Assembly (NCBI GenBank): GCA_963809695.1
Contig: CAWEKI010000006.1
Span: 744,001 to 808,000 of the forward strand
DNA length: 64,000 bases
Origin: JAGDMJ01 sp963809695
Lineage (GTDB): Bacteria; Bacteroidota; Ignavibacteria; UBA10030; UBA6906
Direction: 5' to 3'
The notes below the pieces were generated by a model. The model worked only from the letters and a program-made list of their open reading frames with translations, was not told where the DNA came from and made no database searches. The translations under genes and the position numbers were made by a program. Positions 61,773 through 64,000 of the stretch are shown piece after piece (position 1 is the stretch's first letter; every line of letters starts with the position of its first letter).

Positions 61773-62669
61773 ATGATCTCACCGGAACTGATCAGGGAAA
61801 AGGTGCAGGCCATCGTCCAACTGCCCGCACTTCCCTCCGTCGCCATGAAAGTTGTGGAGATGGTGGACAATCCCAGGACGAGCACATCCACGCTGGGAAA
61901 GATCATTTCCATGGATCAGGCGTTGACGGCGAAAGTGCTGAAGATTGCGAACTCGCCGTTCTATGGATTTCCGAAAAAAATCTCTACGATTGACTTCGCG
62001 ATCATTGTCCTCGGTTATGATGCTCTGAAGGAAATCGTTATTAGCACTTCACTGATAAGCTCATTGGAGGAGAAATCCAACGGCTATTTTGATTCAAAGA
62101 CATTTTGGGATCATGCCATCGTGAGCGGAATCCTCGCGAGGCGGCTCGCGCGCGACCTCGGCTACCGCATCAGCGGTGAAGTGTTCGTCGGCGGGCTGCT
62201 CCATGACATGGGAGTCTCGGTCCTCAACCGGTATTTCAAAAACGAATATCAGCGGATCGTGGGCATTGTGCGTGAGACCGACCTGACCTTCCTGGAGGCG
62301 GAAGAAAGCGTCCTGGGAGTCACACATGCAGAAGTCGGCGGCTGGCTCGCGGAGCGGTGGAACCTGCCGGATCACCTGGTGGAGGCCGTCTCGTTCCACC
62401 ACGCGCCCGCAAAAGCTGTGCGCAACCCGGAACTCGTCTCCCTGGTCCACTGCGGCGACGTCTTCGCCTGTCGCATTTCGGGTACGGCGGTGGAATTCGA
62501 CAAAGGCGTTGATTTCGACCATGATGCGCTCACTCGTCTGCAGTTGAGCGACTCGGGGCGGGTAGCGGAATACATCACCGCTTACACCTCGCTAATCCAG
62601 TCCGACCTGTCACAGTTCACACAGGCCGATGACTCGCCGACAGAAGGGATACAAAACCATGAAGGGTGA
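61773..62669 (+). CDS. HDOD-domain signalling protein
   Basis: The 298-residue protein is an HDOD domain. It shows LPALPSVAMKVVEMVDNPRT, the family start, then GKIISMDQALTAKVLKIANS and GGLLHDMGVSVLNRY. Most HDOD proteins have lost HD hydrolase activity and act in regulation of motility, division or stress. Here HD residues in LLHDMG are kept. It sits between the FliE-like gene and a histidine kinase whose start lies inside this gene (11-bp overlap). Confidence 0.88.
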   Translation: MISPELIREKVQAIVQLPALPSVAMKVVEMVDNPRTSTSTLGKIISMDQALTAKVLKIANSPFYGFPKKISTIDFAIIVLGYDALKEIVISTSLISSLEEKSNGYFDSKTFWDHAIVSGILARRLARDLGYRISGEVFVGGLLHDMGVSVLNRYFKNEYQRIVGIVRETDLTFLEAEESVLGVTHAEVGGWLAERWNLPDHLVEAVSFHHAPAKAVRNPELVSLVHCGDVFACRISGTAVEFDKGVDFDHDALTRLQLSDSGRVAEYITAYTSLIQSDLSQFTQADDSPTEGIQNHEG

Positions 62670-64000
62670 AACGCCCCGGGAGAAATCGCCGAAGCACCTG
62701 CTGGAAGAAGGACTGCCGCAGTTTGAACAGTTCATTGAAAGCAGGGAAAGCTACATCAAGGCGCTTGAACAAACGATCCACGCGCTGAAGCAGGAAAATG
62801 CCAGCATGAGTTCAAGCAACCTGGCGATTCGAAGCTCCGTTGACGAACTGGTGGCAATGCAGCGCCTCTCCAACACCATCAGCATGGCCCTGGAGCCGGA
62901 ATTCATCGTAAGCACGCTGATCGAACTCACCCGGCAAGTCATACCCGTAATCGAGTCCAACATCTTCCTCTTCGAAGGAAAGACGAACAAGGCTCTTCCG
63001 CTCTCATCCAAGGGATCTTCCCGTCTGCAGCAGGAAGCGCTACAGCAGATCGAGGCCGGCATCGCGGACTGGGTGATCGCCGAGAAGAAGACCGTCGTCA
63101 TCCCGGACCTTGATCATATGGTAGCCGGCACAAGCACCCGGAATTTCGTCATCGTTCCCCTCCTCGTCCGCGGCCAGGGAATCGGAATCTACCTGATCCA
63201 TACGGAGAAATCCCAGCCGGAATTCTCCAACCAGGACCTGCAGTTGCTGTCTGTCCTTGCCAACCAGGCCGCTGCCGGGGTTGAGAATTGGCGCACCTAC
63301 AAGCAGCTTGCCAAAGCGAACGAGGAACTGAAGGCTTCCCAGGCGCAAATCGTTCAGGCAGCGAAGATGGCAGCGATTGGAGAGCTCGCTGCAGGCGTTG
63401 CCCACGAGATCAAAAACCCTCTTCAGGTCCTGCTCCTCCACCTGGAGCTTGTCGAAAAAGGCCGCCCGGTTCCGAACTGGACCGAGATGTTCAGCAAGCA
63501 GGTCAAGCGCCTGGCAGATATCACCCGCCGCCTGATGGATTTTGCCCGCAACGTGTCGGAAGAAGTGAAAATGGAGCCGGTCCAGGTCAAGAAGATCATC
63601 GAGGACATCGCGGCCATGGTCCAGCACGAGTTCGCGGGGTGCGGTATCACGATCGAGTTAAAGGTGCCAGACGAGCTGCCACCTGTCGCCGGCAATGCCA
63701 ACTACCTGCAGCAGGTATTTCTTAACCTGTTGCTCAACGCGCGCGACGCTATGCCGAAAGGGGGCAACATCAGCATCAATGCCGCACTGACCGGGTTCCA
63801 CATCATCATCCGGGTCTCCGACACCGGGGTCGGCATTGAAGAAGGTGTCCTTGACAAGATATTCAGGCCCTTCTTCACGACAAAAGGGGACAAGGGTACG
63901 GGTCTGGGATTGGCGGTCTGCCACAAGATCATCGGTCAGCACAAAGGAGAGATCAGGGTGGATAGCGAAGTGGGGAAGGGGACGACGTTTACGATTTTTC
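62659..64000 (+). CDS. GAF-domain sensor histidine kinase, truncated by the window end
   Basis: The visible 447 residues include a coiled coil (20-60), a GAF domain (65-210), a second coiled coil, HisKA with His249 in AGVAHEIKNPLQVLL, and HATPase from about 340 (NLLLNARDAMPKGG, DTGVGIEEGV, GTGLGLAV). There are no TM segments. The chain is nearly complete; only the end of the HATPase is missing. The ATG at 62659 overlaps the HDOD gene, so both are translated together. Confidence 0.9.
   Translation, partial: MKGETPREKSPKHLLEEGLPQFEQFIESRESYIKALEQTIHALKQENASMSSSNLAIRSSVDELVAMQRLSNTISMALEPEFIVSTLIELTRQVIPVIESNIFLFEGKTNKALPLSSKGSSRLQQEALQQIEAGIADWVIAEKKTVVIPDLDHMVAGTSTRNFVIVPLLVRGQGIGIYLIHTEKSQPEFSNQDLQLLSVLANQAAAGVENWRTYKQLAKANEELKASQAQIVQAAKMAAIGELAAGVAHEIKNPLQVLLLHLELVEKGRPVPNWTEMFSKQVKRLADITRRLMDFARNVSEEVKMEPVQVKKIIEDIAAMVQHEFAGCGITIELKVPDELPPVAGNANYLQQVFLNLLLNARDAMPKGGNISINAALTGFHIIIRVSDTGVGIEEGVLDKIFRPFFTTKGDKGTGLGLAVCHKIIGQHKGEIRVDSEVGKGTTFTIF

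Noticed and set aside
1..64000. CRISPR arrays, insertion sequences, prophage genes, tRNA and rRNA genes
   Set aside because: No regularly spaced repeats, transposase or integrase motifs, phage structural genes or cloverleaf-like sequences were seen on either strand.

Overview
The window looks like one chromosomal stretch of a GC-rich, aerobically respiring Gram-negative bacterium. The best guess is the Bacteroidota/Ignavibacteria (FCB) side of the tree. The reasons are an Alternative Complex III plus caa3 oxidase operon with a 'YSHP'-type subunit I, a YhbD/bactofilin pair, multi-PAS hybrid kinases and dispersed GTCGGGAC-type palindromes. This is an inference from gene content, not a phylogeny. 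No rRNA, tRNA, CRISPR array, insertion sequence or prophage was recognised.

Layout. 1-11.2 kb: mixed housekeeping and repair genes. These are an HhH protein, an MFS exporter, an HNH nuclease, a membrane glycosyltransferase, a TPR protein, a DEDDh exonuclease, a DinB protein and an XPB helicase with its Bax1/DUF790 nuclease. A compact small-RNA candidate with an excellent promoter and terminator lies at 1.06-1.19 kb on the minus strand. 11.2-15.3 kb: a bactofilin and its YhbD-type MerR-like regulator, divergent from a tightly overlapping operon of two cytosolic HtrA-like proteases and a LuxR regulator with a degenerate receiver. 15.4-20.1 kb: two consecutive ABC exporters, a MacB-like pair and an ABC-2 pair. 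20.2-23.3 kb: an acetyltransferase, an outer-membrane protein, a ZnT9-like CDF transporter and a 2TM channel-like protein.

23.9-36.2 kb is a full respiratory operon. It holds actABCDEF (quinol:cytochrome c oxidoreductase), a small membrane protein, SCO and caa3 oxidase subunits II-I-III-IV. Electrons would pass from quinol through ACIII to the cytochrome c domain of CoxB and on to O2. 37.0-41.9 kb is an Rrf2-regulated block with an NapH/CcoG-like ferredoxin membrane protein, a methyltransferase and a quinol-dependent NO reductase. The convergent gene at 41.9-44.6 kb encodes a secreted GH38-like enzyme.

44.8-64.0 kb is a dense signalling island, all on the plus strand. It contains a NarL-type regulator, three hybrid histidine kinases, one HisKA_2 kinase, an NtrC-type sigma-54 activator, a stand-alone receiver, two paralogous receivers with a four-cysteine tail, a one-TM miniprotein, an orphan FliE-like protein, an HDOD protein and a histidine kinase cut by the window edge. 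Degenerate sigma-54-type elements precede several genes here, which fits the local NtrC-type activator.

The best candidates for something undescribed are the YhbD/bactofilin//HtrA-HtrA-pseudoreceiver locus, the FliE-like protein embedded in the signalling island, the orphan small RNA, and the 2TM channel-like protein with a degenerate selectivity filter.
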